A stretch of DNA of 64,000 nucleotides, taken from assembly GCA_030323885.1 (NCBI GenBank), contig CM059190.1, forward strand, positions 84,994,709 through 85,058,708, given 5' to 3'. The position numbers and the translations under genes were made by a program. Source of the stretch: Branchipolynoe longqiensis. Lineage: Eukaryota > Annelida > Polychaeta > Phyllodocida > Polynoidae. The notes under the pieces are model-generated. The model was not told the DNA's origin and did no database searches. It saw only the letters and a program-made list of their open reading frames with translations. This document shows positions 31,435-44,962 of the stretch, piece after piece; position 1 is the first letter of the stretch; every line of letters starts with the position of its first letter.

Positions 31435-34400
31435 GTGAGTATATAGCATAGGATAAATAGTTATAGTACACTTTTGGGTTATAGGTCATATGAGGTGGGC
31501 AGAGGTGCCAAGTAGATAAGAGTGTGGGTCAAACTAGGGAGATCTCCCTAATAACAAATTGTAAATACTAAAATAGGGAGAAATAGTGTGGCCGAAAAGG
31601 GAGGGTATGGAAGGGGTGCCCTCCCACATGAGGGGGGGGGGGGGGGTTGCCCCCTCGCACATGAGCTAGGGGCGTCCCTTGAAATGTTGAAAAAAAAACC
31701 GCCATGACTCGATATCCCACTCTGTCACATTATCCTGATACTGAGCTAACCAGTCCTTGCCCTATCCTATTAAAGTGGCCCGGTATACCTCATGGTGACG
31801 GGAATCGTACTCCGACATAGGCTCTCCAAGCTCTGCTTAGTTTTTATGTTTATATGACCAGATATGTGGGGGAGAGTTGTAGACTCACGGCACCTGAACT
31901 GGGCCAGGGAGAGTGCTGAGGTTAGTTGGGGGTGGGGGGGGTGGGGGGGGGGGTGCTGAGGCTGAGTGAGAAGTGGGTCAGGGTGGGCCTGTAGCTGGCA
32001 GCAGTTGTTTTGAAAATGGATGGGTGAGTGGAGAGAAGGGAGAGTAAAACTGAGGTATTTTCAATTTTCTTTAGAGTAGTTCAAACATATAGAAAGAAAA
32101 CAGCTTTTTGTTGTTGAATGTAAACAGGTTTTGGACTGTATGGGGTTTGAACCCACAACACCAAACAACTTCAGATTACAAGCTCAGCACACTAACCACT
32201 GGGCCACATTGTGTATGCGCATGCAGCTTGGCTGCAGCACAAATGCACACTGCCATTGAGTTTGCCGGTGTGCGCAGTGCAAAACGTCAGTTTTATTCAA
32301 AATTAATAGAAATACAGAGCCCTAACCTTATCAATTTAATATAATCTGTTTGTTAAACATGTTTTCTGCATGTGTTCCAAGCGGTTTGTTTCTAGGTGGT
32401 GTAGTTTTAGAGATATTTCACGTTTTCTGTATGAAGATTGCCCACGGCCATTGACAATGCATTGAGTTTGCCTGTACATGCAGTGCAAAATGTCAATTTT
32501 ATTCCAAATTAATAGAAATGCAGAACCCTAACCTTATAAATTAAAAATAATCTCATCATTGAATATGTTTTCTATGTGTTCTAAGCGGTTTGCTCATAGC
32601 CATTGAGAATGCAGTGTGACAGTGTGTTGTCCTGCAGCCAAGCAGCGCACGCACAGACCTAAATACCTATGCTGACGTCATATGAAATAGGTCATATATA
32701 AAATGTATGCGTTGCGAGGGCTTCGTACGATGCCCACCCAGTAAATAATTTTATATATGCATTAGTAATAATATATATGTCATATATATATATATGACAT
32801 ATATACAAGGTATGTATATAATATATATATGGACCAAATATATATATTAATCTGCCGATACTAATACATATATATACTCACCTATGACAAACTGCACATT
32901 CTATGATTCAGTTGGGTCTGATCATTAATGGTTTGATGGGATCCGCCACAATTGCGCAGGTTTCTGGGTTTAATGCTATGATGGCAGCAGCCATTCTGGT
33001 CATGCCTATATGTTATTGTTCAGACGGGATCCATCGGAAATGTGCCGTTCCACAGCGTACGCGTCGGAGGATGGCCTGGGGTCGTAGCACCATATCAGTT
33101 TCTACACTCACCTATGACAAACTGCACGTTCTGCAATCATGAGTCGTCTGCCGGCGCATACACTGCGGAACGGCTGCTGCCGTCATAGCTTAAGCCCACA
33201 ACCCGGCACATTTGTGATGGAACCCGTTCAACCAATAATGTATGACCAGAACAGTCGCTGCCATCATAGCATTAAACCTGGAAATCTGCGCATTTGCGAC
33301 GGATCCCGTCAAGCCATTAATGCTCAGGTCTGGCTGGATTGTAGAATATGGCTGCTGCCATCATAGCATTAAGCGCAGAACCTGGTGCATTTGTGATGGA
33401 TCCCATCGAAATGATAACGCATAGGCACAACCAGAATGGCTGCTGCCATCAAAGCATTAAAACCGGAAACCTGTATATTTGCGGCGGATCCCATGAAACT
33501 ATTAATGCTCAGGCCCGGCTGATCTGGCCAGCATGGAACGGTTGCTGCATTAGCTAATACAAAAGATCTGAAAGTCAAAAACTTTCAAATGCACATATCT
33601 CACTCCATATGGTTCACTCCTTTTTACATTCAATAACAAGAAAAAACGTTTTCCTTTTATATACAGTGTAACTGACAAAGTTCAAATGGATGCGTGCAAA
33701 ACACATGCATCCGCATCCTGACATATGTTTAGACTGCCAAGGATATGCGTACTGCTCACATACGGTATCATAGACACTATGGATATAGCAATGGCCTGAA
33801 CTGAGACCAATAATTATATGTGGCCTCTGTAGTCTAGTGGTTAGGCTGTTGAAATTGTAATCTGAAGTTGTTGGTCTTGTGGGTCCAAACCCCATACAGT
33901 CTACTACATTTAACATTTGACACCTAAAAGACGTTTTCCTTCTATATGTGTTTCTGATTGAATTGTGCAATGTAAGTGTACTTACATATATATGTAACAC
34001 CCTAACCAGTAGACTACAGAGGCTATTTGTATATACAATGTCATATATACAAGGTGTATGCATGCATGTATATACCTTGTATATACCTTGTATATACCTT
34101 GTATATATATTTGACGTATATACTAGTGCATATATAAAATTTCTAAATATTGTGCAGTGGCCGTGCAGTGACTTTAGGGTTGCCGTATGATGGCCACACA
34201 GCACATACATTTGATATATGCACTATTTACTAGTCTAGTATATATATATATATATATGTATATATATGTATATATATAATACATAATATATACAAGGCAT
34301 ACATCGATACATACACACAGACACACACGCATACACATACATACACCTTGTATATATGACATCCTATACACAAATAGCTGGAACTGAGACAACCAGCTAC

Positions 34401-37400
34401 ATGTGGCCTCTGTAGTCTGGTGGTTAAGGTGTTGAACTTGTAATCTGAAGTTTGGTGTTGTGGGTTCAAACCCCATACAGTCCAAAACCTTTTCACATTC
34501 AACAACAACAAAACCTTTTCCTTCTATGTGTTTCTGATTGAATTATGCAATGTAATTGTACTGACATATTTTACATTAAAGCAAAGATAAAATCCTGTTT
34601 GAACTACTCTAAAGAAAATTGAAAATACCTCCGTTTTACTCCCCCCCCCTTCTCTCCACTCACCCAGCCATCTTCACAACAACAGCTGTCACATGACCAA
34701 TCTAGGTCACTCTACACCACCAAGTGGAAAAGTTCAGTACTAAGCATGCACCACACTGTGGCACAAATTAGAACTATTCCGTGTTTGTTTGTTTTCCCGA
34801 CCACCTATACCCTTTCCCTTTAATGACATATGCCAGTCTAGGTACTGACAAGTGTCAATTCTATAAGTCATTGGTTTGACTTGGTCAGGGTTCTAACCCA
34901 TGACCTGCTGCGTCCAGACCAGATTGGAATGACCGAATGAGTTGACCGTCCGTCTCCCCTTTTGGTAGATCGTGGGATTCGAACCCTGGTTGAGTCAAAC
35001 CAATGACTTAAAAATTAATACATGGCACTTCCTAACCAGGTGCTCTGCATTATTAGGATAGGGCAAGGACTGGTTGGCTCAGTGGCAGGATAATGTGACT
35101 GGGTGGGATATCAGGTCATGGTACTGGCGGCCTGGTCTCCCAGTGGGGCGCAGCACTATAAAGTTGCCATGAGTGTGCACTGTCACAGGTATGTACCCGT
35201 CCTGATATGACCTTAGATGTTGCCAGGATGTAAAACTCCAACAACCAAATAACCTCCAGCATTGATAGTCAGCCAGCACTTTTATCGATTCGGAAATCCT
35301 GACTGGTCCTGTCCGCTAAGGCAATAATTATGTGTTATTTAGTTTTTAAAACGAATCTGGTAATTTGATAAACAATTTTAATGTTTTATTTTGATTCAGG
35401 CAATCTGTGAAGATCCGCAGTTTCTGATAGACGGTGCGAGCCGGTTTGATCTGAGCCAAGGAGTCCTAGGTAAGGTATGGGTGGTTTTGAGGTTCATAAA
35501 TATTATGCTATTTCTTTAATTTAAAAAAAAAAAAAAAAAGGGAAAATAGTACTGTATGGTAAATACATCTTTAATGTATATTTAACTTGAATTTTATTTC
35601 GTTTTAGTGGGGGCTGATCTAAGGTTCTACTAACTGTGTGGCTACCCATGGATGGTACATGTTTTTTGTATGATTTGGACCGGGCGCGGTGGCCGAATCA
35701 GGAGAGCACAGGCCTCGCGTGCGGAAGATCGGGAGATCGCCAGTTCGGTTCCCGGTCGAGTCAAACCAATGACTTAAAAATTGATACTTGTCGCTTCCTA
35801 GCATGGTGCTCGGCATTATTAGGATAGGGCAAGGACTGGTTAGCTCGGTGTCAGGATAATGTGACTGAGTGGGATATCGGGTCATGGTGCCGGTGGCCTG
35901 ATTTCCCAGTGGGGCAGCACTATAAAATCGCCATGAGTGCGTACTGTCACAAGTCGGTACCCATCCTGATATAACCTTAGATGTTGCTAGGACGTAAAAC
36001 AACAACAAACAAATTGTATGATTTGTTTCTCCAACATCTGGGCGAAATGTCCAAATACGAGGAGAAAATCTGAGGAGTTGGAAATTAAGTAGTAGGAGCT
36101 GATTGGGTGTGTGTGTGTGTGGGGGGGGTACTCTTGTGTTGCATTCCAAAAGATTGGTTGACTGAATGAATAGAGTTTTAGGGGAATAACAAATATATAT
36201 TCATATATTCTCTTTCTCGTCACCGTCATTTTGATTGATTATTACTGATCTCATTGTCTACAATATATTGCTCTGTACGCGCTGATGTCATTTGATTGTT
36301 TATTACTGATCTTGTTGACTACATTATATTACTATGTATGCACTGATGTCGTTTTTATTGATTATTACTGATCTTGTTGTCTACAATATATTACTATGTA
36401 TGCACTGATGTCATTTTTATTGGTTACCACTGATTTTGTTGTCTACAATATATTACTGTGTATGCACTGATGTCGTTTTTATTGGTTATTACTGATCTTG
36501 TTGTCTACAATATATTGCTGTGTATGTACTGATGTCATTTTGATTGATTATTACTGATCTCATTGTCTACAATATATTACTATGTATGCACTGATATCGT
36601 TTTTATTAATTATTACTGATCTCGTTGTCTACAGCGATATAACTGTATATGGACTGATGTGCTCACATATCTTCGAGGGAGGTTTAGTTTACATCCAACT
36701 GATTAGCCTAGGGCATTCGTTTTGGTTGCATTTCAAAGGAATACATTATTTCGAAAATAAGCACTGCAGCATATATATATATACAACAACAAAAACTTTA
36801 ATTAATTCCATTAAGATAAAAAGAAATTTAAAAAAATGAACCATTTAACTTTGACACCATTAGATGTGTCCGCCCATAATAATATGAATCATATTATCAG
36901 TATGTAGAGTATTACAATTTAGCTATGTCACCGTTGCTATGTAACTTATCATTTGGAATGTTTCAGGCAACTGTTGGTTCATCTCTGCCGCTGCTAACCT
37001 AGCCACCCGGCCATCTTTGCTGAAGAAGGTGTGCCCCCCAAATCAAACATTTGAGGACGGAAAGTATGCAGGTACACTGGTTAGGTTCTCTTCTGTGAAG
37101 GTTTAATTATACGTTGATGGTTAGTCCTTTGTTTTCATCATGATGCGCAGCGAAGGAGGAAGTCAAGGCATGAGTGGGAAGAAAGCACACTTTATTAAAT
37201 GTAAAGGGGGAGGGGGGGGGGGGGGGCAATGTACAATGAGGGGGAAGGTAAATGTACAATGAGTAAATAAAGTGCATGAGGCAATTGAAAGTGTCAAAGT
37301 GTCATGTTAGGGGATGGGCCCCGAAGAGCCCTCCGCCCTAGAAGATGGAAGTAAGATAGTAAGGGTGTGTGGGTGGAGAAAATTGGTCGTGTAGTGTGTC

Positions 37401-40400
37401 TGGCAGGGCGAGGAGGCAGAGTAGAGAGGGAAGGCAGGGAAGCAGCTTATAAGGGGGGAGGAGAAAAGGGGGGGGGGGTTGTTATGCAACCCAACGGTCG
37501 GTGGCGGAAATGGCGAGAGAGGGGGGGGGGGGGGGGTACTCCTCCTTCACTGCGAATCAAACGCAATGCAAGCATTACGACCCATCATCACCATCATCAT
37601 GATCATCACGATAACTACTCTACTTTACTTTAAAGTTGCATAGTCTGATGGTTTAGAATTTCTGTATTTTTTCTGAGATAAATATATTAGATCGATCATT
37701 AGTATCTACTTTACATTAGTTCAAAGTTACTTTTATTTTAAATGGTAAACTTTTGAGATATTTTGAGTGCAAACATGGAAAATTAGTTTTGGCAAGCTTG
37801 CCAAAACTCTGGCACCATAGACTTCTGCAGTAACAGGTTCTGTTAAATTAACTCAGTATTGCCTTCTAGGCAGAAACAAATGCTTAATAAGTGCATCAGT
37901 ATCTAAGTTAGATATGTCAAATCAAATCTAGATAATTGGTTTGGTTTTGAAAATTTGATATTTCATCGGACTATGCAGCTTTAATTTGAAGTAACTTTGA
38001 TATTAAATGGCTAACTTTGGAGATATTTGAAGTTCAAACATGCAAAATTCATTTTGGTAAGCATGCCAAAACTCTGACACCATAAGCTACAACATCATAA
38101 CTTGACTCAGTATCCCCTTCTGTGGTAACAAATGGTTAATACGTGCATTAGTAATATGTAGGATCAAATCTAGATGATTATTTTTGTTTTAAAAGTTTTA
38201 AGCTTTCATCGGACTATGCAGCTTTAAAATTAACCAAATGAAAAATAGATATAAGGCAGCACGTTTGACACGAAACGTCCACTAGTGGCTGGGTTCAGGA
38301 ATGGAATGCTTGAGCAGATTGATTTGACGGACGCGGGAAGTCTATGGCGAACAGTTTGCATCTAAGCGGCTCGAGCGGCATGCCTCGAACCCAACCTGCG
38401 ATAAGATCAATTAAATGAGTCAGGATGACGAAAAGAGGCCAATTGGGGGAAGTTGTTGGCGTCGCTCATTGGATGTCGGCGTCGAACAGTGTAATTATAG
38501 TTTAGCATTGACAGAGGTATTGGAAAGTCTTTAAATTTATCCTGAATGTAAAGGTAGAGAAAACATAACAACCTTATTTGTTTCTAGGATAATTTAATAT
38601 AAAACAAAGAAATGCGATACACTTTAAGAATTGTGACGCCGACATCTGTTAAAGTTGTCGACGTAGAGCATTGGATGTCGGCGTCGATCGGCATACTTAT
38701 AGTTTAGCATTGACAGAGGTGTAGCAAAGTCCTTAAATTTATCCTGAATGTAAAGGTAGAGAAAATACAACCTTATTTGTTTCTAGGATAATTTAATATA
38801 AAACAAAGAAATGCACTACACTTTAAGAATTGCGACGCCAACATCTTAAATAAACCACCAATTGGCCCATTTTCGTGAGGCTGGCTCATTTATACATATA
38901 TATATATATATATATATAAAGTAGGCTATGCTCTGGAAACAAAACCAACATGAATATGGGTTGAACAGTTTAATAGTCTCCTGGCTAGGCAACTGCCCAG
39001 CCGGTAAAAGTTTGAAAAGCAGGTGCGCACTGGCCAAACAGGAGGGCGCAGGCCACGAGCACAAAGTGGCGCTGCAGTAGCAGGCGGTCATGAGACCCAA
39101 TTAGGCCAAACCAACTTATTTCTCGTTGGCACACAAGGTTTAGGCCAAGCCAACTCACTTTTCCGCACACACGCGGTTGGCTACTGCGCAGTAGAATATA
39201 TAAAATGATAACGGAGGACAGGCCGCTCCGCCCTTTATATATCGATAAGTACTTATCCTATCTATAAAGTAGGCTATGCTCTGGAAACAAAACCAACATG
39301 AATATGGGTTGAACAGTTTAATAGTCTCCTGGCTAGGCAACTGCCCAAAGGAAACGCCCACGGTTCCCCCCAACCCACTAGTCATGTGTCACCGATAGGA
39401 TTGCGGCCACCCGCATATCATCCACAATCCGGCTGGAAAGGGGAGTCTTAATGTAGTCATAGACTGTTTCGGAGACCCAGTCCCCCCTAGCACGAATTTC
39501 TTCAATTGTTGCACCTGACATGTGCAAAAATGTGCAGCCCCCTCTACGCAGTGAATGGGAGCTTAGCTGGGTGGCTCTACAGGCAAAAAGCTTCAACATT
39601 GCCTGATAAGTTACATAATCTAGAGGAGCCCAACGGTCTCTTCCTACTGGTATTTGAAAAGCTGCAGAGGACAAGGGAGCCGGCACTTGCTCAAAATGCA
39701 CCTCTACCCAGTGCACCGCACATAAAGCTATATCAGGGCACCTAGCAATAGGAATTTCCAATCTACGCTCACTAAATTGTATGGTCTTTGAATGACGCAA
39801 GGTTAAGACCATTCCCCACTCGTGGAAATGGAAATCCTCTCTCCGGAGAGCAGAATCTGACTCTGTTACCTGACATTTCCTCAGCAACCCCCTAAATGAA
39901 CACAATATTGCCGCTCGCCACGCTACATGGCTTCGCCCAGCTGTCAAAAAAGAGAAAATCGAACGTAACATATGCGGAAGCATAGGAATAGCCCTCACCG
40001 GAGTATCCCCCTTTACCCTCCGAATACCCCTCAGAGTTGACGCTAATGTAAAATTAGTATAGTCTATCACTGGTTCAGAATGCAAACGAAGAAAATAATT
40101 CAACCCGCTCAAATAATTCCGAATCGACGAGTACTTAAGGGACCTGGCTAGCCAGGTCGCATAAATCGCCACTTGCTCATTTGAGCAAGGAATGGGTGAA
40201 CGTGACGGGTGGAACCCTTCCACAAACTCTAAATACTTGTTTATCTGAGAAGACCGGGTCACCAGTGAGTTCTCTGCATAGTTCCGTAATTGAAACGCCT
40301 TCTGCTCATTCTCCAGCTTGGCCCATCCTAGAAAAAAAAATCAAAAAGGAGCGGAAAAAATATTGGCACAACAAAGAGAGTCATTCATGATCAAATTCGA

Positions 40401-43400
40401 TAACCTTCTATGGCTGCCCTGCTCCTTCAACCTACTCAGAGCATCACAATATTTTTTCAAGTTACTTTTAATATATATTGATTGAATAGAATAATTATTC
40501 TTCACTGACGACCAAAACAAACGCTTAATGTAGTACATAATATGGCTGCTCCTAGAACGCCCGGTATTAAGCGCTGTACTTACTACAGTATTGTCAGTTA
40601 TAAACAACAAATTCTTATCTCGCCATTCCACTTGCCACCGCATCATCGTGGCATAAATAGCGTACAACTCCTGAACATTAATGTGGTCCTCACTAATTCC
40701 CTTGTCAGTGGCTACCACATGATGACCAGCATAACTCCGCAACCTTGCGGCATCCGCCTGATGGAAAGAACCAACCAACCAATCAGCCCCAGACAACGCT
40801 CCGTATCCCCACTTGGAGGCATCACTGTAGACCGACTCTATCGGAGCGAAATTCTGTAATATCTTAGCCTTGCCATTGAAGCTCCTAGCATAGTCGAGCC
40901 ACCATTGAAGGTCTTCCCTAATGCTTTTGTTTAGGCGAATTTTATAGTGTGATTTCTTCAGACGAGCTAGCAAGTCATAAATTCCCCGGGAAAAAGTCCT
41001 CCCTCCATTGATCACCTTCGAACAATGAGCCAAAAGACCTCCCACACGCTGCAACTCCTTCTTACTAGCCTTCATCCTGCCTTGCAATTTAAACAAAATA
41101 TCGATTGTTTTGTCTAATTTATCCTGCGGCAGCGTCAACTCCAACTCCACGCTATCAATAAATATACCTAGAAACCTAACCTTAGTTTCAGTTGCCGTCA
41201 CCTTCTTATAGTTAATAAAGAACCCTATTCTGCGCAAAATTGAAATCTCTGTCCACTGATCGCGCATAGCCTCAGGCTTTGAGTGAGCTACCACGCAAAA
41301 ATCATCCAAATAATTAATGAGTGATCCCACCCCCTCCCTAGCGGCACACCTAACAACAAAATCAGAAATACGCGAAAAGATGTACGGACTAGACGAAAGC
41401 CCCATGCACAACCGATTATCACTATAATAAACATCTTTCTCACTGATCAAAGACGGACCTAACAAGCCTTGCCTAATCCTATCAGATGGATGTATAGATA
41501 CAGCACGGTAAGCGTCCTTGATGTCAATTGTGCACAAATAATCCCCCCGCTGAAGGATGCGGACAACATCATCGACTGAATTATAAGAAAATTTCTTAGC
41601 AACTGCATCCGTGACATTGTTTACTGAATAATCCAGCCTGCTGCAATCAACAACAACTCTCCCTCCACCATCCGACTTTGGTACTACAAAAACCCCATGG
41701 GTACAACATGGGAGCTCAGAGACCTCAGAGATCATATTTGCATCTAATTCCTCCTGAAATTTTTTAGTAATTATTTTCCTATGTTCAACTGAACACTTAC
41801 TTTTCCTAGTTACGTCATAGCTTAAATCACAATTGTTATTAATAACTTTGAAACCAAAAATGACACCCGCTAACATAAATCGCCAATCCGGGTCCACCTC
41901 TCCCCGATAGAAACATTCAATGAAAACTCTGCAAGGACGAAGCTGCGCTGGCACTCCTGCAATAAAATGTGTACAAGTGCAACTACCCCTATAGCAATTC
42001 ATGGTTACAGGAAACAAAGAACTCAAATCATCATGTACCATAGTAACAAGCAGAGTATCACCACAATTGTTAACAAGAAAATCAGTCTCTCTTCCCAAAC
42101 CATAAGGGAAATCCCAAAGTAAACAATCAGAAATTGCTGGCTGAAAAGTCAATGGAATGTCACCTTCACCTTCAGGAATGCCTGGAACGTTCTGAGACAC
42201 CGGATTGATTGATTGATTGGTGGTTGCTTTACGCCGTGTCGGCAGCATAGGCCATATTCACGGCGAGAAATGTTTGTTTTTTGTTCAAACCATCGCTTTT
42301 ACATGTAAAAGCAGACAATCAATTATGTGCCAATAGACACTAATTAAATTAGAAAGCTCACAATCATATATCTGTGGTCAAGGGAAACAAATTCCCATAG
42401 AAAAAGAAAAGTTTCATTAATAATTAATAGAATCCATTTAGTAAACTATATAAGGTGGTACAGTCCAGCTGCCCTCAAAAAGGCTAAAATGAAAGGTCAC
42501 ATGTCAAATCATTGTAATGTGAACCCCCCCCCCCCCCCCACACAGTCTATCACCACCCGGTTCCTCGGACTGTCCGGAATGTTCTGAAAATGTGGCACAC
42601 CGGTGGTCAACTCATGGCAATTAACTGTTGAAGTCACATGCTGCACATTCCTAGGGAGGGCACTAGAACCACTTGACGGCAAACGACGCACTTGCCGGTC
42701 GCCTGCTATAGGCGAAATCGGCACTTTGCACTTTCATTCTTTACATTTATACTTTTTATGGTTTTTTGAGCCACATTTGGAACACTTATGCTCATATATG
42801 CACTCCTCCTCTGTCCTAGAGCAACCGTCATCTCCGTTCCACTGATAACAACAGCGAGATGGTCTCTGACTTCCTCCTGTTGCTTTCCTACCAAAACCAC
42901 TTCCTGCACCGGCTTTTCGCACCTTCGCATTCTGCGCCCCATAATGCACTGCACTTTCACCAGAATTAATTTTAGCAAACGCCGCCATGCCAATCCTCTC
43001 CGCAGATTTCCGCACAGCTAATGCATAGTCAACATGCGCGGAATCCCTAAAATAGTCGTCCCTTGCACGCACCGCAATAAACACAACATGCTCCAATATT
43101 GCTCTATAATCAGCTATATTCAACTCAGCAATGTCCAGCGCCCATGCACCAGTAGCAGCCAACACCTCATACCCATTTAACTTTCGCACTTCCTTCCCCG
43201 CCACAATGTAACGTTTTAGCGCCCACTTACTGCGGCGTCTCCTGCTGGAGCTACTGTCACTCCTGCTGCGTGTTCGTCGTCGTCCCCCTTGCTCACGAGT
43301 ACGCACCCGCGAGCGGCAATAGCTGGAAAACGCATTTACAGCGTCTCCCGGCACCTGTGGCGACGCCCCCGCATTCCACGCAGATGACGGCAGCCCTCCG

Positions 43401-44642
43401 TCGTCCACGCGGTCTACCGTCCGCTCTTCCGTCCGCTGCAGCCGTCGTCCAAGTTGCCCGTCACGCACAGTCTGGAGCTCCCTCATGCGTTCCTCGAGCG
43501 CCCCCAGCCGCACCTCCGCCTCTAACCTGGCTATTTCGTCCTCCACTCTTTTCTCTCGGTCGTCCACCGACATTGATGCCAATGAAGCGTCCATGACCTC
43601 CAGCTCTCCGTCGTCCGCCTCCTTTTTTTTTCGCCGCCATAGTCGAACGCCGTGTCGTCGGCCTTTATTGCTGCTCCGCAACACACGCTGCTTTGTCGTC
43701 TTTTTTATGCGACTCACCACAGTCACGACAGAATACCATGTCGTCTCCAAGCACGACGAACACGGCCCGACGAACCGACAGCAGAAAACAACTTTTCTTG
43801 ACAGCAGAAAAATGTTGACAGGAGAACCGCCGGTAGACGACCGGAGTCAACCCGGTAGGCAACAACCAAGCGAGCAGGAGATGTGGACAGTTTGAAAAGC
43901 AGGTGCGCACTGGCCAAACAGGAGGGCGCAGGCCACGAGCACAAAGTGGCGCTGCAGTAGCAGGCGGTCATGAGACCCAATTAGGCCAAACCAACTTATT
44001 TCTCGTTGGCACACAAGGTTTAGGCCAAGCCAACTCACTTTTCCGCACACACGCGGTTGGCTACTGCGCAGTAGAATATATAAAATGATAACGGAGGACA
44101 GGCCGCTCCGCCCTTTATATATCGATAAGTACTTATCCTATCTATATAATCACATTACATTAAGATTATTACTATCATCGTTTTATGAATATTTCTTTAT
44201 TCTTATATTAAACGTTTCTTCTTTAAATTAGAAAAATATATAATTAAATGTAGAGCTGTCAACCATTACGATTTCTGCGGAATCATTACGATTTTCTGTC
44301 TTTCATTACGCCATTATGCCCGTACTCTGAAACATTATGGTAAATCAGTCTTTTATCATGTGTACATATCTATGTATGTATATATATATATCATCATCAT
44401 CATCATCATGCAGTCGGTCGCGATGCGACAAAGACTGCTTTCATTACTTGACTGCCGCTCTCCTTTGTGCGGTTGTACATTTCTGAAAGCTGCCTGCAAA
44501 AGTGTTGAAGTGCTGCTGGCTTTTGCAAGTTACCAGCGGCACTCTCTCGGGGAGCAAATAGAGGTTTCACACCGGCAAGAACATGTCAAGACAGGCGCAA
44601 AACTATTTGTCCCTGCACATTATATATATATATATACATAGA

Positions 44643-44689
<47 letters not shown>

Positions 44690-44861
44690 TAAAACCTCTC
44701 TCAATCAACCGACCTTGGGACCCACTTTTAGTGGTCTATTTAGGGAGGTGGTCAGTTTAGGAAGTTAGAAAATGGTTACAATGGTATTGTTGGGTCTCAA
44801 ATAAAGCGATCGATATAGGGGAGTGGTCGATCTGTGGAGGTGGCCGGTTAGGGAGGTTTTA

Positions 44862-44902
<41 letters not shown>

Positions 44903-44928
44903 TACATATATATATATACACATCTCCC

Positions 44929-44962
<34 letters not shown>

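Larger units (their letters stand above)
38915..44146 (-). mobile_element. PAT-like tyrosine-recombinase retrotransposon, element 3 (nearly complete)
   Basis: On the minus strand: A1 (44146-43889), gag, RT-RNase H, recombinase, B1 (39347-39263), A2 (39266-39009), a 9-bp spacer, B2 (38999-38915). This is the split direct repeat layout of PAT/Ngaro elements. The A copies (258 bp) and B copies (85 bp) look almost identical, implying recent activity. The recombinase and RT frames are open. A SINE-like insert separates gag and RT (42195-42530), and the gag start is frameshifted, so this copy may not be autonomous. Located in calpain intron 3. Confidence 0.9.

Noticed and set aside
34407..34485. 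Possible tRNA-Thr gene
   Set aside because: Head and loop resemble tRNA-Thr(TGT) but stems are mismatched, and the sequence continues into a repeated body found elsewhere, so it is a SINE head.
37367..37633. 88-codon frame ending in a poly-His stretch
   Set aside because: Reads a poly-G tract and the solo A-B repeat of the P family; no conservation.
42708..43021. Possible host zinc-finger gene from Cys/His-rich translation
   Set aside because: The Cys/His cluster is the C-terminus of the element 3 gag, matching element 1 and placed between its repeats.
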